From: Bacteroidota bacterium
Lineage (GTDB): Bacteria > Bacteroidota > Bacteroidia > Chitinophagales > Saprospiraceae
Assembly (NCBI GenBank): GCA_006226345.1
Contig: SBHD01000325.1
Coordinates: 1 to 36,209 of the forward strand
Direction: 5' to 3'
Length of the DNA: 36,209 nucleotides
The notes beneath the pieces were generated by a model, which worked only from the letters and a program-made list of their open reading frames with translations, was not told the origin of the DNA and did no database searches. This document shows, piece by piece, positions 26,376-34,361 of the stretch (the first letter of the stretch is position 1; the number at the start of each line of letters is the position of its first letter). Position numbers and translations under genes: made by a program.

Positions 26376-27611
26376 ATGCGCTTCGAATCATATAACATAG
26401 CAGAAGAAATTAAGCGCAATCTGGATGAATTGGGGCTGAAGCGCCCTACCGATATCCAGTTCAAGTCCATCCCACCCATACTTAAAGGAGAGGATGTGCT
26501 GGCTATTGCACAAACCGGTACGGGGAAAACTGCCGCTTTTGTTATTCCGGCGGTGCACCTGTTGCATGTCCGGAAGCGCTCGGCACGATCCGGAGGGATC
26601 AAGTGTGTGGTGATGGTACCAACCCGTGAATTAGCCCTCCAGATCACGGAAGTATTCCAAAAAATTGGCCAGCATACACGGGTATCAACGTTCTGTGTAT
26701 TTGGCGGCGTGGAACAAGGTCCTCAAATTGCCCGGCTCCAACAGGGTATTGATATCCTGGTCACTACCCCCGGTCGCATGTTTGACCTGGTTAGTCAGGG
26801 GCATATTCAGCTAGACAAGGTCGAGATACTGATCCTGGATGAAGCAGACCGAATGCTTGACCTGGGCTTCATAAAGGATATCCGGGATATGATTCGTTTT
26901 TTACCCCGAAAACGGCAGACGCTCTTCTTTTCAGCAACCATAAATCCAAAAATTAAAAAGCTGGCTTATTCCCTGGTCAACAAGCCTGTCCGGATACAGA
27001 TATCCCCCAAGGATCCGGTTGCCAAAAACGTCCGGCATGCCGTCGCCTTCATCGAGATGGATGATAAGCGCTTTTTTCTGGAGCGCCTGGTGCGGGAATA
27101 TCCGGATAAAAAGATCTTGGTCTTTGTGCGAACCAAAGTCCGCGCTGAGCGGGTAGCCAACGCAATGAAGCGGGTTGGCATTGAGAGCCGCACCATACAT
27201 GGTGATAAAGACCAGCGGGACCGGCTGGATGTGCTGCAAGGCTTTCGGGAAGGCGCCGTACGCATGCTTATTGCTACTGATGTAAGCGCCCGAGGGATCG
27301 ACATTCCAAACGTGGATATGGTTGTAAACTACGACCTGCCAGACGTGGCTGAAAATTACGTACACCGGGTTGGCCGGACTGGCCGCGGGCGGCAGAAGGG
27401 CGATGCGCTCTCCTTCTGCAGCACGGAAGAACGGGAAATGCTCGGCCAGATTGAAGATTTTCTGGGCAAAACAATTTCTATTCTTGAAATTGACAAGGGT
27501 GAATACTCCGAAACCCTGAAGATGACAGAGGATGTTGGTGACAAATGGAGGGATGTAATGCAGGAGATTGAGGCGTCAGAGGACTGGATGAAGAAAAAAA
27601 AGAAAAAGTAA
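26376..27611 (+). CDS. DEAD-box ATP-dependent RNA helicase (RhlE-like)
   Basis: 411 aa. All core motifs are present: Q motif (PTDIQFKSIP, Q29), motif I AQTGTGKT (45-52), Ia PTRELALQ (82-89), Ib TPGR (131-134), II DEAD (155-158), III SAT (186-188), V TDVSARGIDIPNV and VI HRVGRTGRG. It unwinds or remodels RNA using ATP, in ribosome assembly or mRNA turnover. The C-terminal tail beyond the helicase core is short and ends in six consecutive lysines encoded within an A-rich tract. Compact size suggests the RhlE branch, but the subfamily is uncertain. It probably shares a transcript with the S4 protein. Confidence 0.95.
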   Translation: MRFESYNIAEEIKRNLDELGLKRPTDIQFKSIPPILKGEDVLAIAQTGTGKTAAFVIPAVHLLHVRKRSARSGGIKCVVMVPTRELALQITEVFQKIGQHTRVSTFCVFGGVEQGPQIARLQQGIDILVTTPGRMFDLVSQGHIQLDKVEILILDEADRMLDLGFIKDIRDMIRFLPRKRQTLFFSATINPKIKKLAYSLVNKPVRIQISPKDPVAKNVRHAVAFIEMDDKRFFLERLVREYPDKKILVFVRTKVRAERVANAMKRVGIESRTIHGDKDQRDRLDVLQGFREGAVRMLIATDVSARGIDIPNVDMVVNYDLPDVAENYVHRVGRTGRGRQKGDALSFCSTEEREMLGQIEDFLGKTISILEIDKGEYSETLKMTEDVGDKWRDVMQEIEASEDWMKKKKKK

Positions 27612-27677
27612 AGTCCGTGTACAAACAATTTATGTTTTAAAATACGGCCTTCGGCGGCATTTTCGTCATAATTGTTT

Positions 27678-27685
27678 TATCTTTG
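27678..27685 (+). promoter_or_regulatory. Candidate -7 box upstream of rmuC
   Basis: TATCTTTG fits the Bacteroidota TAnnTTTG -7 box and is 28 bp before the rmuC start codon. The expected TTTG box 19-21 bp upstream is not obvious (TTCG at 27650-27653 is the nearest). rmuC may therefore have its own transcript after the helicase gene. Confidence 0.4.
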
Positions 27686-27713
27686 TTTTCCATGTAGCCA
27701 AAATTTCTGACAC

Positions 27714-29048
27714 ATGGACACTTCCCTACTCCTTCTGGTTGGTGCGATCGTGACGGTCGCAGTTGTTTTATACCTGCTCCAGCATGCAGGCGCCTCTTCT
27801 CCGGCAGCCTCAGGGCCGACAGTACCCAAAGAACTATATACCACCATTGTCGCCCAAAATGAAATGCTCCGGGCAGAGCTGGCTGAAAAGGAAACTTCCC
27901 TGCGAAGCAGTCATGCCCAGCTTGCTGCCCGCGACCAAAGCATACAGCATCTGCAGGAATCGCTACAAACGCAAAAAGCAGAAACCGAACAGCTGGGGGG
28001 GCAACTGAAAACCGAATTTGAAAACCTCGCAACCCGGCTTCTGGATGAAAAAGCACAACGCTTTTCCGAACAAAACGCCGAGCAACTGCGGCAAACCCTG
28101 AGCCCGCTCCGCGATAAGATCCGGGAATTTGAGCAGAATATAGATCAAAAATTCCTGGAGGAGACCCGCGAAAAATCCAGCCTGAAAAAAGAGATCGAAC
28201 AACTGCGTGATCTGAACAATCAACTGAGCCGGGATGCCCACAACCTGGCGGCGGCACTAAAGGGGGAAAGTAAAGTTCAGGGCAATTGGGGAGAACTGCA
28301 GCTGGAAGTTCTGCTGGAAAAAGCCGGCCTGCAGAAAGGAGCACATTTCCTCACACAAGCAACTTTCCGGGATACGGACGGGGCTGCCAAACGTCCAGAT
28401 TTCATCATTCAACTACCTGAAAACCGGCAGCTTATTATTGATGCAAAGGTCTCCCTCACAGCATTTGAACGCTATTACCATGAGGAAGATCCCTCCCAGC
28501 GGGAACAGCACCTCCGTGCGCATATTACCAGCATTCGTAACCACATCTATGAGTTAAGCGGCAAGAACTACCAGATGCTGTATCAGATAAACAGCCCCGA
28601 TTACCTCTTGTTGTTCATTCCACTTGAAAGTGCCCTTTCCGTGGCCTCACAGGCCGACCCTAAACTATTTACAGACGCCCTGGAGCGTAATGTCGTGCTG
28701 GTCACAACCAGCAGCCTGTTGGCAACCATGCGCACGGTAGCGCATTTGTGGAAACAGGAAAAACAAAACCGCTCTGTCCTGGAAATAGCCAGGCAGAGCG
28801 GTCTGTTGTATGATCGTTTTGTGAATTTCGTAGAGGACCTGCGCACGATCGGGGCCAGACTCGACAGTGCCAGGACTGCCTATGACGATGCCATGCTTAA
28901 ACTGGTCAATGGCACCCGACCTGGCGACACTTTGGTCGGGCGGGCAGAAAAGATCCGGGAACTAGGCGCCAAAGCCTCGAAAAGATTGCCTGCAGAGCTG
29001 GTCGAAGCGCTGGAGACCGAGGAGGCTGACGACAGCACTACTCTTTGA
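27714..29048 (+). CDS. rmuC: DNA recombination protein RmuC
   Basis: 444 aa, normal length. N-terminal membrane anchor (residues ~4-22, SLLLLVGAIVTVAVVLYLL), then a long coiled coil (~45-190, rich in E, K, Q and L), then the RmuC nuclease-like domain (~195-395: VQGNWGELQLEVLLEKAGL, KRPDFIIQLPENRQLIIDAK, PDYLLLFIPLESA, LLATMRTVAHLWKQE). RmuC belongs to the PD-(D/E)xK-like group; in E. coli it limits inversions at short inverted repeats. The motif D-x(n)-Q-LIIDAKV looks intact. The last 11 bp overlap the 3' end of the convergent small secreted-protein gene. Confidence 0.93.
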   Translation: MDTSLLLLVGAIVTVAVVLYLLQHAGASSPAASGPTVPKELYTTIVAQNEMLRAELAEKETSLRSSHAQLAARDQSIQHLQESLQTQKAETEQLGGQLKTEFENLATRLLDEKAQRFSEQNAEQLRQTLSPLRDKIREFEQNIDQKFLEETREKSSLKKEIEQLRDLNNQLSRDAHNLAAALKGESKVQGNWGELQLEVLLEKAGLQKGAHFLTQATFRDTDGAAKRPDFIIQLPENRQLIIDAKVSLTAFERYYHEEDPSQREQHLRAHITSIRNHIYELSGKNYQMLYQINSPDYLLLFIPLESALSVASQADPKLFTDALERNVVLVTTSSLLATMRTVAHLWKQEKQNRSVLEIARQSGLLYDRFVNFVEDLRTIGARLDSARTAYDDAMLKLVNGTRPGDTLVGRAEKIRELGAKASKRLPAELVEALETEEADDSTTL

Positions 29049-29415
29049 TCACTTGTTTCACCCAAACATTGTCCTTCACTTTGATCCGGATAGTATATGT
29101 TCCGTTTTCAAGGCCGGACAGGTCCAGGCGGATACGGGTTTGGCCGGCCGGGACCTCCTGATTGATCAGCATGTCCGCACTAGGCGTTATCACCTGCAGA
29201 TTGGCCTTCTCCCGGAACCCTTTACCGAGGCTGATCAGTGCAACATCATCTATGGTATGGGAAAATGCTGCTACGGCAGGTTCTGCAGCCTCCGGCCGGT
29301 CATTCTCTGTTGTTGAATAATGTGGTGGATTGCCCGATGCGAAGGCAAGGTAATTTTGTGCATCAAGTGTTTGCAGAACGGCGGCAGCAAGTACAGATAG
29401 AAGGAGCGTTTTCAT
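29038..29415 (-). CDS. Small secreted protein, possible T9SS type A-like tail
   Basis: 125 aa with a clear signal peptide (MKTLLLSVLAAAVLQTLDAQ, cleavage likely before or after Q20). The mature protein is ~105 residues with an extended, low-complexity N-part (ENDRPEAAEPAVAAFSH) and a C-terminal beta-rich part. The end (IRLDLSGLENGTYTIRIKV, then VWVKQVIKE) resembles the last strands of T9SS type A sorting domains or DUF3244-like domains, in which LxxGxYxIxI and K(Q)xIKE recur. The match is too short to be sure. No function is known. Its stop overlaps the stop of rmuC by 11 bp in the opposite direction. Confidence 0.7.
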   Translation of the reverse strand: MKTLLLSVLAAAVLQTLDAQNYLAFASGNPPHYSTTENDRPEAAEPAVAAFSHTIDDVALISLGKGFREKANLQVITPSADMLINQEVPAGQTRIRLDLSGLENGTYTIRIKVKDNVWVKQVIKE

Positions 29416-29439
29416 AGCGTGATTATTTTTACAGTAAGC

Positions 29440-29456
29440 GTTTCTATATAAGAAAC
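29440..29456. promoter_or_regulatory. Inverted repeat upstream of small secreted gene
   Basis: GTTTCT-atata-AGAAAC is a perfect 6-bp inverted repeat with a 5-bp centre, 25 bp upstream of the start codon at 29415. Placement near the likely transcription start suggests an operator or a leader hairpin, but an AT-rich repeat this short can occur by chance. Confidence 0.3.
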
Positions 29457-29573
29457 CTGCTTCTGCAAATGGTTGCGCGTCTTAACGAATCTTAACACCC
29501 CATACCGACTAACAGCCGGTTTTTATCGGTGAATGCAAAAAATAACCTGTCGATTGCTGTTCGTTAAAAAATA

Positions 29574-30491
29574 TTAACGAAGGTTTTGCAGCATCTTCAG
29601 AAGATCATTGGCTGCAAAAACACTGTCTGAGGGTAATCCGAGCCAGGATGCCAGGTTTTGATACAACGCAACAGGTGTTTGCCGTTTTTCCCGCCATGTG
29701 GCAAGTGCATCTGCTCCTTTCGATTTGGAAAGTTTAACGCCTTGCGTATTCAGTATGAGCGGATGGTGAAAGAAATGGATCCGCGTAAAAGCCGTCGCAT
29801 CCAGACAGATGGCAATGTAGATTTGTGCATGTGTAGACGGCTCCAGATCGAGGCCCCGAATAATATCCGTTATCCCAAAATGAAGATCGTCAGCCATAGA
29901 GGCAACCTGGTATGCCGGAAGGCCATCCCGGCGGCGCACGATAAAGTCCGCCGGCAAGTCATTTCCAGGAGATCTCGGGGTTTTAATTCGCCAGGCCACA
30001 TCCGGATGTTCCAGATCCAGGCCCTGTTCCCGGAACGCCACCGGATATTCGCCTTGGTATGGCTCGAGATCCCGGCGGGACTTTGCACATGCGAAAAGCA
30101 CTTGTTTTTCCCGGAGCGCGGCCAACACCTGGTGATACAGGTGCAACCGGTGACGTTGGGACCAGGTTCGTTCAAAATCATCGGGATCAGCCGGGCCCTC
30201 GTCCCAATCCAGGCCAAGCCAGAAAAGGGTATCAAAAACATCCTGAACATATTCCGGCCTTTTACGGTCCTGATCCAGGTCGTCAATGCGGAGCAACAGT
30301 TTAGCACCCGGATTGATGCGGGCAGCCAGCCAATTCAGAATAAAATTATAGGCATTCCCGATATGCAGGTAGCCGGAAGGGGTCGGCGCGAGCCGGAGCC
30401 GGCTGGCCGGTCCGGTGGACTGGAGAAAGGACACGTATGATTTCCCGACAGAAGTCAGGGTGTCCGGGGGGTTACTTTGAATTTTGCTCAA
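29574..30491 (-). CDS. gluQ: Glutamyl-Q tRNA(Asp) synthetase-like protein
   Basis: 305 aa with a TTG start at 30491, overlapping the upstream TPR gene by 20 bp; internal GTG codons near residues 15-20 are alternatives. It is the catalytic half of a class I glutamyl-tRNA synthetase without the anticodon-binding domain: RLAPTPSGYLHIGNA (HIGH-type motif at 43-46), LLRIDDLDQDR, AYQVASMADDLHFGITDIIRG, and KLSKSKG (253-259). This is the GluQ-RS architecture, which in E. coli attaches Glu to queuosine at position 34 of tRNA(Asp). Compared with E. coli GluQ-RS, the zinc-binding region appears degenerate: one Cys remains (C135 in LFACAKSRR) and the later Cys after Tyr145 is absent. Organisation suggests translation coupled to the TPR lipoprotein. 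Confidence 0.87.
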   Translation of the reverse strand: MSKIQSNPPDTLTSVGKSYVSFLQSTGPASRLRLAPTPSGYLHIGNAYNFILNWLAARINPGAKLLLRIDDLDQDRKRPEYVQDVFDTLFWLGLDWDEGPADPDDFERTWSQRHRLHLYHQVLAALREKQVLFACAKSRRDLEPYQGEYPVAFREQGLDLEHPDVAWRIKTPRSPGNDLPADFIVRRRDGLPAYQVASMADDLHFGITDIIRGLDLEPSTHAQIYIAICLDATAFTRIHFFHHPLILNTQGVKLSKSKGADALATWREKRQTPVALYQNLASWLGLPSDSVFAANDLLKMLQNLR

Positions 30492-31350
30492 ATTGCCGGA
30501 TGATTTCTTCAGGAGACATGCCCAGGAATTTTATTTCCATCGCAGCATCATCCGCATAGTCCGGATCATTGGGGTAACGCTCCAGGAAAGATTCGTATGT
30601 GCTTCTGGCCTTTTCGATGTCTTTCAGGTCATTGGCATAGATGTACCCCATCATAAAAAGTGCTTCCGGCGCTTTTGGATGATCGGGTTTCTTTTCGGCA
30701 ACATTGTAAAAAAAACGGAGTGCCGTATTCGGGTCTCCAACGGATTTGGCCAGTTTGGCGGCACGCATGATCAGATCTACATGTTTGTTCGGATTGGCCT
30801 GTTCCACCAAAATGGAATACCCGTCTGAAATTTCAATAAAGTTCTTTGCCAGACCCGGGACGTCTGCCTGGGGCTTCAGCATTTGACGGTCCAGCCGGAC
30901 CAGGGCCGAATCGATCCAGGGCATTTGACGTTCTAAATTAGCCTGCATCAGATCTATATCATCCGGATTCCGGGAAAGGTCCGGCGTTGCCTTGTACTTG
31001 TAATTGCGCCAAATCCGGGCAAGAACCCCTACCGGTTCAGCCAGGTCTTGCCCTTGTCCATATTGCTCCAAAGCGCCGTTTAGCAAGCGCACGGCCTCAA
31101 CATTTTTTTTGTGGCGTACAAATTCAATCTCAGCAGCCCGGCTTGCATAATGCAGGTTTTCAGCCTGTTTGTCCGGATGTGCCTCCATGGCAGCATGATA
31201 CAACACCAGAAGCGAATCAGCGGTAGATTGTTCGCCTGCTGTAATGTAATACTGTTCCAGCACAGGTATTTGCTCCGCCGGATCATTCGCACAAGCGGTA
31301 AGGAGCGTACTGAGTATCGCAAAGCCCGAAACAATAGAGATCAATCGCAT
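30472..31350 (-). CDS. TPR-containing lipoprotein
   Basis: 292 aa. Lipoprotein signal peptide MRLISIVSGFAILSTLLTAC with the lipid Cys at 20 (LTAC). The mature protein is helical. Its last ~90 residues form tetratricopeptide-like repeats (DPNTALRFFYNVAEKKPDH, PKAPEALFMMGYIYANDL, DIEKARSTYESFLERYP, DPDYADDA) like those of BamD or YbgF (CpoB). This suggests a protein-protein scaffold on the periplasmic face of an envelope membrane. Partner proteins are unknown. It lies between purM (39 bp upstream) and the GluQ-RS gene, which it overlaps by 20 bp, so the three are probably one transcript despite unrelated functions. Confidence 0.85.
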   Translation of the reverse strand: MRLISIVSGFAILSTLLTACANDPAEQIPVLEQYYITAGEQSTADSLLVLYHAAMEAHPDKQAENLHYASRAAEIEFVRHKKNVEAVRLLNGALEQYGQGQDLAEPVGVLARIWRNYKYKATPDLSRNPDDIDLMQANLERQMPWIDSALVRLDRQMLKPQADVPGLAKNFIEISDGYSILVEQANPNKHVDLIMRAAKLAKSVGDPNTALRFFYNVAEKKPDHPKAPEALFMMGYIYANDLKDIEKARSTYESFLERYPNDPDYADDAAMEIKFLGMSPEEIIRQFEQNSK

Positions 31351-31389
31351 AGTATATAACTGTGTTTACTGCTTTTTTGAATTCGTGTG

Positions 31390-32568
31390 TTATTGATATT
31401 CAAAGGTGCCGTGCGGACTGGCAACTGTGACCTGCTCCTTGCTGCAAGCCTCCACATGGCCGATTACTTTTGCGGCGATACCAAAATTTTCAACAATCCC
31501 GATCACGGAAGGAGCGATCGCCTCCGGCACATAGATCTCCATACGATGCCCCATGTTGAATACCTGGTACATTTCTTCCCAGGCCATGCCGCTGCTTTCC
31601 TGAATAAGCCGGAATAGCGGAGGAGTATCGAACAACGCATCCTTCACGACATGTACCTTTTCAATAAACTTTAACACCTTGGTTTGTCCGCCGCCAGTAC
31701 AATGGATCAGTCCATGGATTTGTTCCTGATACTGTGCGAGTAATTCTTTCAAAACCGGCAGATACGTCCGGGTAGGCGACAGGATCAGTTTTCCAACCGG
31801 GATATTCCGGCCATCAACCTGCACTTGTTCCGTCAGCAGCCGGGTTCCGCTATATACCAGATCATGCGGGATAGATGGATCAAAGCTTTCCGGGTACTTT
31901 TCTGCATAAACCCGCGACAACACTTCATGGCGGGCTGCCGTGAGGCCATTGCTCCCCATGCCGCCATTGTAGGCTGTTTCGTAGGTAGCCTGCCCAAAAG
32001 AAGCCAACCCAATTACCACGTCCCCTTCACGGATCTGGTTAACGAGAACCTTGCTCCGTTTCATGCGGGCAAATGCGGTAAAACCAACATCGATCGTCCG
32101 GACAATATCACCTACATCGGCAGTCTCGCCACCGGCGAGATGGATGTTTACCCCCTGGTCCCGCATGGTATCTATAAAATCGGAAGTGCCTTTGATCACA
32201 GCTGCGATCACCTCGCCTGGTATAAGCGATTTGTTGCGCCCGATGGTACTGGACAAAACAATGTCATCCGTACACCCGACACAAGCCATGTCATCCAGGT
32301 TCATTACGATGGCATCCTGTGCTACGCCAGCCCAGACGGACAGGTCTCCGGTCTCTTTCCAGTATAAATAAGCCAGGCTTGTTTTGGTGCCTGCTGTATC
32401 AGCATGCAAGAGGTTGCAATAGCCCGGATCACCAGCCGCAATATCAGGGAGGATTTTGCAAAAAGCCGTTGGATAAAGTCCCTTATCCAGGTGTTTTATT
32501 GCGGCATGCACTTCCTCTTTCGAGGCTGAAACACCGCGCTTCTCATATTTCAGTTTTGATTCCGGCAA
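31390..32568 (-). CDS. purM: Phosphoribosylformylglycinamidine cyclo-ligase (AIR synthase)
   Basis: 392 aa. PurM converts FGAM and ATP to aminoimidazole ribotide in de novo purine synthesis. Features of the AIR synthase/ThiL/HypE fold are visible: KYEKRGVSASKEEV at the start, HADTAGTKTSLAYLYW, VMNLDDMACVGC, HLAGGETADVGDIVRTIDVG, GDVVIGLASFG, IHCTGGGQTKVLKF and FNMGHRMEIYV. The start is TTG (32566-32568): an in-frame TAA lies 15 bp upstream and there is no ATG before the conserved KYEKRGVSA. A start at the intervening ATT is the only other choice. It lies 61 bp downstream of the GlmU-family gene on the same strand. Confidence 0.94.
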   Translation of the reverse strand: MPESKLKYEKRGVSASKEEVHAAIKHLDKGLYPTAFCKILPDIAAGDPGYCNLLHADTAGTKTSLAYLYWKETGDLSVWAGVAQDAIVMNLDDMACVGCTDDIVLSSTIGRNKSLIPGEVIAAVIKGTSDFIDTMRDQGVNIHLAGGETADVGDIVRTIDVGFTAFARMKRSKVLVNQIREGDVVIGLASFGQATYETAYNGGMGSNGLTAARHEVLSRVYAEKYPESFDPSIPHDLVYSGTRLLTEQVQVDGRNIPVGKLILSPTRTYLPVLKELLAQYQEQIHGLIHCTGGGQTKVLKFIEKVHVVKDALFDTPPLFRLIQESSGMAWEEMYQVFNMGHRMEIYVPEAIAPSVIGIVENFGIAAKVIGHVEACSKEQVTVASPHGTFEYQ

Positions 32569-32629
32569 GCGCTGTAAAATTTAAACAGTGATTGAAACCC
32601 ACTTTCCGGGGATGAAACCGGGCTTTCCC

Positions 32630-33838
32630 TTATTTCTTTTCCCAGGAGCGGAATTTTCTGTTTTGGTCGTATATCTGGTATAAAATGGTTTTTTCCAACT
32701 CGGTAAACGGGATGTTCCGCCGGGCCATAACCCGCTCAGCCGTATCGCAGGCGTCTTCAAACCGGTAGGTGCGATACCCTGCATCCGCTCCTCCCCACGC
32801 AAAGTCCGGTATGAAATTCCGCGGATAACCGGCGCCATAAATATTGGCAAATACGCCAACCACCGTGCCGGTATTGAACATTGTATTGATCCCGCATTTG
32901 GCGTGATCACCCATGATAAGTCCGCAAAACTGCTGACCAGTAGGTACAAAACGCTCCTCGACGTAATCCCACAGTTTTATCTCACTGTAGTTGTTTTTAA
33001 GGTTGGAGTTGTTGCTGTCAGCGCCGATGTTGCACCATTCACCCAACACGGCATCTCCCAGGAAACCATCATGGGCTTTATTAGAATGAGCGAACAGGAT
33101 GGAGCGCGCTATCTCGCCTCCCGCCTTACAGCCTGGGCCGATAGTGGTCGGGCCATAGATCTTTGCACCTAACTTGATGGTTGCGCCGGGGCCAATTGCA
33201 ATCGGACCGCGCAGGGCAGAACTTTCCATCACTTCTGCATCCCGGCCGATATAAACCGGGCCGGTTGTTGCATTGATCGTGCAACATTCCATTTTCACCC
33301 CTTCCTCTAAAAACACTTGTTCCGCACCCAGGACCTTGTTGGTTGGAGAAATGCGTTGTGATTTCCGGCCCCGGGTCAGTAAATCGTAATCGTCCCGGAT
33401 AGCCTGATCATTCAGCAGCACAAAATCCCAAAGCCGGCTGATCCGGGCTAGCGGCACGTCCGCTTCCAGCTCAGTCCCCTGCAACTCTTGTACTTCATCT
33501 TCTATCAGTGCTTCAAATTGGGATTCGTCCAGACGGGCAGCAATAAGATCACCCTTGTACAACAACGCCTCATTCATCCCGATCTGATTGATCCGTGTAC
33601 ACAAGGCCTCAGTGGGCAGGACGCCACTGTTGACGATCAGGTTTTCCTGCTCGACCCTGATCGGGTACTTATCCTGAAGATACTCCTGTGTAATGTAAGA
33701 TACTGAAGCGTTAAGTCGCTTTTCCCATTTTTCACGCAGGGTCAGAATGCCCAGCCGCATTTCTCCCATGGGGCGGGTAGCCGTAAGAGGCAACAAATGA
33801 TTACGGGCATCCGAGTCGAATAAGATCAGGTTTTGCAT
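32630..33838 (-). CDS. GlmU-family sugar nucleotidyltransferase/acyltransferase
   Basis: 402 aa from the ATG at 33838 (MQNLILFDSD); the frame stays open 132 bp further up, but that part includes the L31 terminator and is unlike the family. An N-terminal part has a degenerate nucleotidyltransferase fold (LTATRPMGEMRLGILTLREKWEK), followed by a left-handed beta-helix of hexapeptide repeats (~190-300: GPVYIGRDAEV, ALRGPIAIGPGATIKLGAKIYG, PTTIGPGCKAGGEI). This is the Bacteroidota-specific fused form thought to act as alternative GlmU (UDP-GlcNAc synthesis), though the substrate has not been established for most members. Inferred role: cell-envelope precursor synthesis. A promoter candidate with TATTTTTG lies 29 bp upstream. 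Confidence 0.85.
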   Translation of the reverse strand: MQNLILFDSDARNHLLPLTATRPMGEMRLGILTLREKWEKRLNASVSYITQEYLQDKYPIRVEQENLIVNSGVLPTEALCTRINQIGMNEALLYKGDLIAARLDESQFEALIEDEVQELQGTELEADVPLARISRLWDFVLLNDQAIRDDYDLLTRGRKSQRISPTNKVLGAEQVFLEEGVKMECCTINATTGPVYIGRDAEVMESSALRGPIAIGPGATIKLGAKIYGPTTIGPGCKAGGEIARSILFAHSNKAHDGFLGDAVLGEWCNIGADSNNSNLKNNYSEIKLWDYVEERFVPTGQQFCGLIMGDHAKCGINTMFNTGTVVGVFANIYGAGYPRNFIPDFAWGGADAGYRTYRFEDACDTAERVMARRNIPFTELEKTILYQIYDQNRKFRSWEKK

Positions 33839-33866
33839 CAGGCAGAACGGAGGGAATTGGTTTTGG

Positions 33867-33874
33867 CAAAAATA
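33867..33874 (-). promoter_or_regulatory. Candidate -7 box of GlmU-family gene
   Basis: Read on the minus strand this is TATTTTTG, a match to TAnnTTTG, 28 bp before the start codon at 33838. It lies between the L31 terminator and the gene, where a promoter is expected. No good TTTG box is seen 19-21 bp upstream. Confidence 0.4.
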
Positions 33875-33943
33875 GGTATTGCTGCGCTCAGGACAGGAAG
33901 TTCGGGCACTTTTTTGGTATGCCCGGCTAGAAAACCCGGAAAT

Positions 33944-33978
33944 AAAAAAAGTCCCAATGCCAAATACCATTGGGACTT
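33944..33978 (-). terminator. Rho-independent terminator of rpmE2
   Basis: On the minus strand, stem AAGTCCCAATG (complement of 33968-33978) pairs with CATTGGGACTT (complement of 33949-33959) around an 8-nt loop and runs into seven T (33944-33950). It starts 24 bp after the L31 stop codon. Confidence 0.9.
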
Positions 33979-34002
33979 CTTAAAGCCAGAAAACCGGGAT
34001 GC

Positions 34003-34263
34003 TTATTTCGCAAACTTGGTTTTGGCGAACTTCTTATTGAATTTGTCGATCCGGCCTGCGGTATCCACAAATTTCATTTTACCAGTGAAGAACGGGTGGC
34101 TGAAGGAAGAGATTTCCATCTTCACGAGCGGGTATTCGTTGCCATCTTCCCAAGTGATCGTTTCTTTCGTGTTAATGCAGGAACGACCCAGGAAAGCATC
34201 ATCAGTCGAGATGTCTTTGAATACCACAATGCGGTAATTTTCCGGATGAATATCTTTTTTCAT
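34003..34263 (-). CDS. rpmE2: 50S ribosomal protein L31, type B
   Basis: 86 aa. Conserved features of L31 type [55 protein letters not shown]. The zinc-binding CxxC pairs of the type A form are absent; a single Cys (C29) remains. Type B is the zinc-independent paralogue and is the normal sole form in many Bacteroidota. The C-terminus ends in a basic tail ([10 protein letters not shown]). It has its own good promoter upstream and a strong terminator downstream, so it is probably transcribed as a single-gene unit between coaE and the GlmU-family gene. Confidence 0.96.
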   Translation of the reverse strand: MKKDIHPENYRIVVFKDISTDDAFLGRSCINTKETITWEDGNEYPLVKMEISSFSHPFFTGKMKFVDTAGRIDKFNKKFAKTKFAK

Positions 34264-34317
34264 GAACTTATGGTGCTAATTAAATTCTTGGTTCGCGTGA
34301 TTTTTGATTTCGGGGTG

Positions 34318-34350
34318 CAAAGGTAGCACTTATTGAATTTGTTTTCCAAA
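34318..34350 (-). promoter_or_regulatory. Bacteroidota-type promoter of rpmE2
   Basis: On the minus strand, TTTG (complement of 34347-34350) and TACCTTTG (complement of 34318-34325) are separated by 21 bp. This matches the Bacteroidota housekeeping consensus TTTG-N19-21-TAnnTTTG. The -7 box is 54 bp upstream of the start codon. It is the best promoter in the window. Confidence 0.65.
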
Positions 34351-34361
34351 TATTCTTCGCG

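Noticed and set aside
29562-29579. Hairpin CGTTAA/TTAACG at the end of the GluQ-RS-like gene as a terminator
   Set aside because: It is short and wholly AT-rich apart from the ends, and overlaps the stop codon; it is too weak to call.
33839-33970. Upstream extension of the GlmU-family gene by 44 residues
   Set aside because: It would run through the rpmE2 terminator and a promoter-like box, and the added residues are unlike the family start MQNLILFDSD.
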